This document shows positions 63,108 to 64,000 of a DNA stretch of 64,000 nt, in pieces. This DNA is from Flavisolibacter longurius (GTDB lineage Bacteria; Bacteroidota; Bacteroidia; Chitinophagales; Chitinophagaceae), in assembly GCA_014163555.1 (NCBI GenBank), contig JACJGO010000006.1:186001-250000 (forward strand), read 5' to 3'. Numbering within the stretch: the stretch's first letter is position 1; each line of letters starts with the position of its first letter. The notes under the pieces are model-generated. The model was not told where the DNA came from. It searched no databases and saw only the letters and a list, made by a program, of their open reading frames with translations. The translations under genes and the position numbers were made by a program.

Positions 63108-63983
63108 TTATTTTCTTTTTCGTGCAACCCATTGAGTGTGTTCGCGGGAGAAGGCTCCCTCGCAATTGAGCACATATTCTGAGAATTGTTCCTCCAACGA
63201 GATGGTTTCATCTTCGCATTTGATCAGTGCAATTTCGTGTGCTGTCTGGGAATACGATGAGGCCAGCTCGTTGTACTTTTTCGCCTGCATCCAACCTAAC
63301 ACTGCGGAAGTGGCCACGCCGATAACCGATACCGGCAGCACGAGAGAGGGCTCTTTGATATTCCATAGGAGAAGTCCTATAGCCAGCCCGTGAAGTGCAA
63401 TGGCGATGGCGAACATGTAATTGCCCATCTTTCGGTTGTCGGCCTCTTTTTTTGAATACCACTTCTGCTGGTCTTCGATGCGTTCAGTCTTATACCACTG
63501 CACCCGCTCAGCGAGTGACAGACGGCGTGCATTCTTCATCGCGTCGGAAACTGCCTTTGAACTAGTCGTTTCCGCTTTTAGTTTGCGCACCAACACTTCG
63601 TTTTGGTTTAGTATCTCTCGGATATCGTTGCGGAACAACTGATCGGCCTCTGTATCAACTCCTTCATAGGGAGATGCTTTGGTCATAAAACGCCAGGTAG
63701 TTGTTTTTACGGATTCTGCTACCGCCCTTGCGTTGTACCAGATTTCTTCCAGCTTTTCTGTTTTTTGCCAGATCATGAGTCCTAGCGATAACAAAAACAG
63801 ACTCGCAGAAATTAGTTTGAAGAAAGGGTCTGGGTCTCTGGCCCAGAAGGCAAACAAAGAGGCGATCAATAGCAAACCCGAGTACCCCAGTACGGAAAGA
63901 AAATGCTTTTGCTGCACCTCTTTTGCCTTGACATCAGCTGCTTGGTACAGACCAGGAAAGTCGGTTTCTTTTAAAGGAGTCAT
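63108..63983 (-). CDS. SLATT/DUF4231 domain membrane protein
   Basis: A 291-residue membrane protein, first visible gene of the operon. Two transmembrane hairpins: about residues 29-47 with 54-72, and 189-207 with 212-230, each followed by a long amphipathic helix (EEIWYNARAVAESVKTTTWR; AKKYNELASSYSQTAHEIAL). This is a tandem SLATT (DUF4231-like) layout. SLATT proteins are predicted pore-forming effectors controlled by nucleotide-producing partners. The start at 63983 is 17 bases from the window edge, so the promoter is not seen. Confidence 0.88.
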   Translation of the reverse strand: MTPLKETDFPGLYQAADVKAKEVQQKHFLSVLGYSGLLLIASLFAFWARDPDPFFKLISASLFLLSLGLMIWQKTEKLEEIWYNARAVAESVKTTTWRFMTKASPYEGVDTEADQLFRNDIREILNQNEVLVRKLKAETTSSKAVSDAMKNARRLSLAERVQWYKTERIEDQQKWYSKKEADNRKMGNYMFAIAIALHGLAIGLLLWNIKEPSLVLPVSVIGVATSAVLGWMQAKKYNELASSYSQTAHEIALIKCEDETISLEEQFSEYVLNCEGAFSREHTQWVARKRK

Positions 63984-64000
63984 TTTTGTATTTATTATGG

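Overview
The window reads as chromosomal DNA of a Bacteroidota bacterium, most likely a Chitinophagaceae-type soil or freshwater organism. Supporting signs are three large secreted proteins ending in type IX secretion (T9SS) sorting domains, many lipoproteins with Bacteroidota-style lipoboxes, promoters of the Bacteroidota class (TTTG, about 20 bases, TAnnTTTG), an ASK-like abundance of multi-PAS soluble histidine kinases, and single-domain Rcp1-like response regulators. No rRNA, tRNA, CRISPR array, prophage or plasmid origin was seen. The assignment is from protein style only; no database was searched.

Layout. 0-14 kb: a TPR protein cut by the window edge, a GNAT acetyltransferase, a five-PAS histidine kinase, a monohaem cytochrome c lipoprotein, a GH5 glycosidase, a nucleotide cyclase/TPR protein, an autoregulated ArsR/SRPBCC pair with a clear promoter-operator, small envelope proteins, a DUF305 lipoprotein and an outer-membrane barrel. 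14-28 kb: a six-PAS histidine kinase, a stress-type PNPOx protein, lipoproteins, a T9SS propeller protein, a three-gene ABC exporter operon with a promoter/inverted repeat, a DUF1080 protein and a response regulator. 28-41 kb: an A+T-rich gene desert, a PA14/T9SS protein, CinA-like amidase, MsrA, a bacteriophytochrome, an antisense-overlapping DUF559 gene with a substituted active site, an exported methyltransferase, lipoproteins and a GAF/PAS histidine kinase. 41-58 kb: a T9SS Asp-box protein, a sorbosone-dehydrogenase-like lipoprotein, a second response regulator, metabolic genes (VOC, PIG-L, YwbE, NmrA-like, serine hydrolase, M24 peptidase) and two convergent REP-associated tyrosine transposase (RAYT) genes, one truncated.

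From about 41.5 to 60.8 kb a previously unlabelled dispersed repeat occurs nine times, always in the same orientation and eight times at the 3' end of a gene. Two well-preserved copies flank the RAYT pair, so the repeat is a candidate RAYT-associated element. 58.3-59.5 kb holds two A+T-rich accessory genes.

60.8-64 kb is the most interesting locus: a tightly packed four-gene minus-strand operon encoding a SLATT/DUF4231 membrane protein, a canonical TIR protein, a small ThsB-like TIR protein, and a fusion of a nucleoside-deoxyribosyltransferase-like (DRHyd/TIR-fold) domain to a TPR/TRAFs-binding region. The combination of nucleotide-processing sensors with a predicted pore-forming effector suggests a Thoeris-like anti-phage system of uncommon composition. 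Its promoter, and possibly further genes, lie beyond the right edge of the window. The sensory genes (four histidine kinases including the phytochrome, plus two stand-alone receivers) are unpaired orphans scattered through the window and probably form a cross-talking light/redox/small-molecule network.
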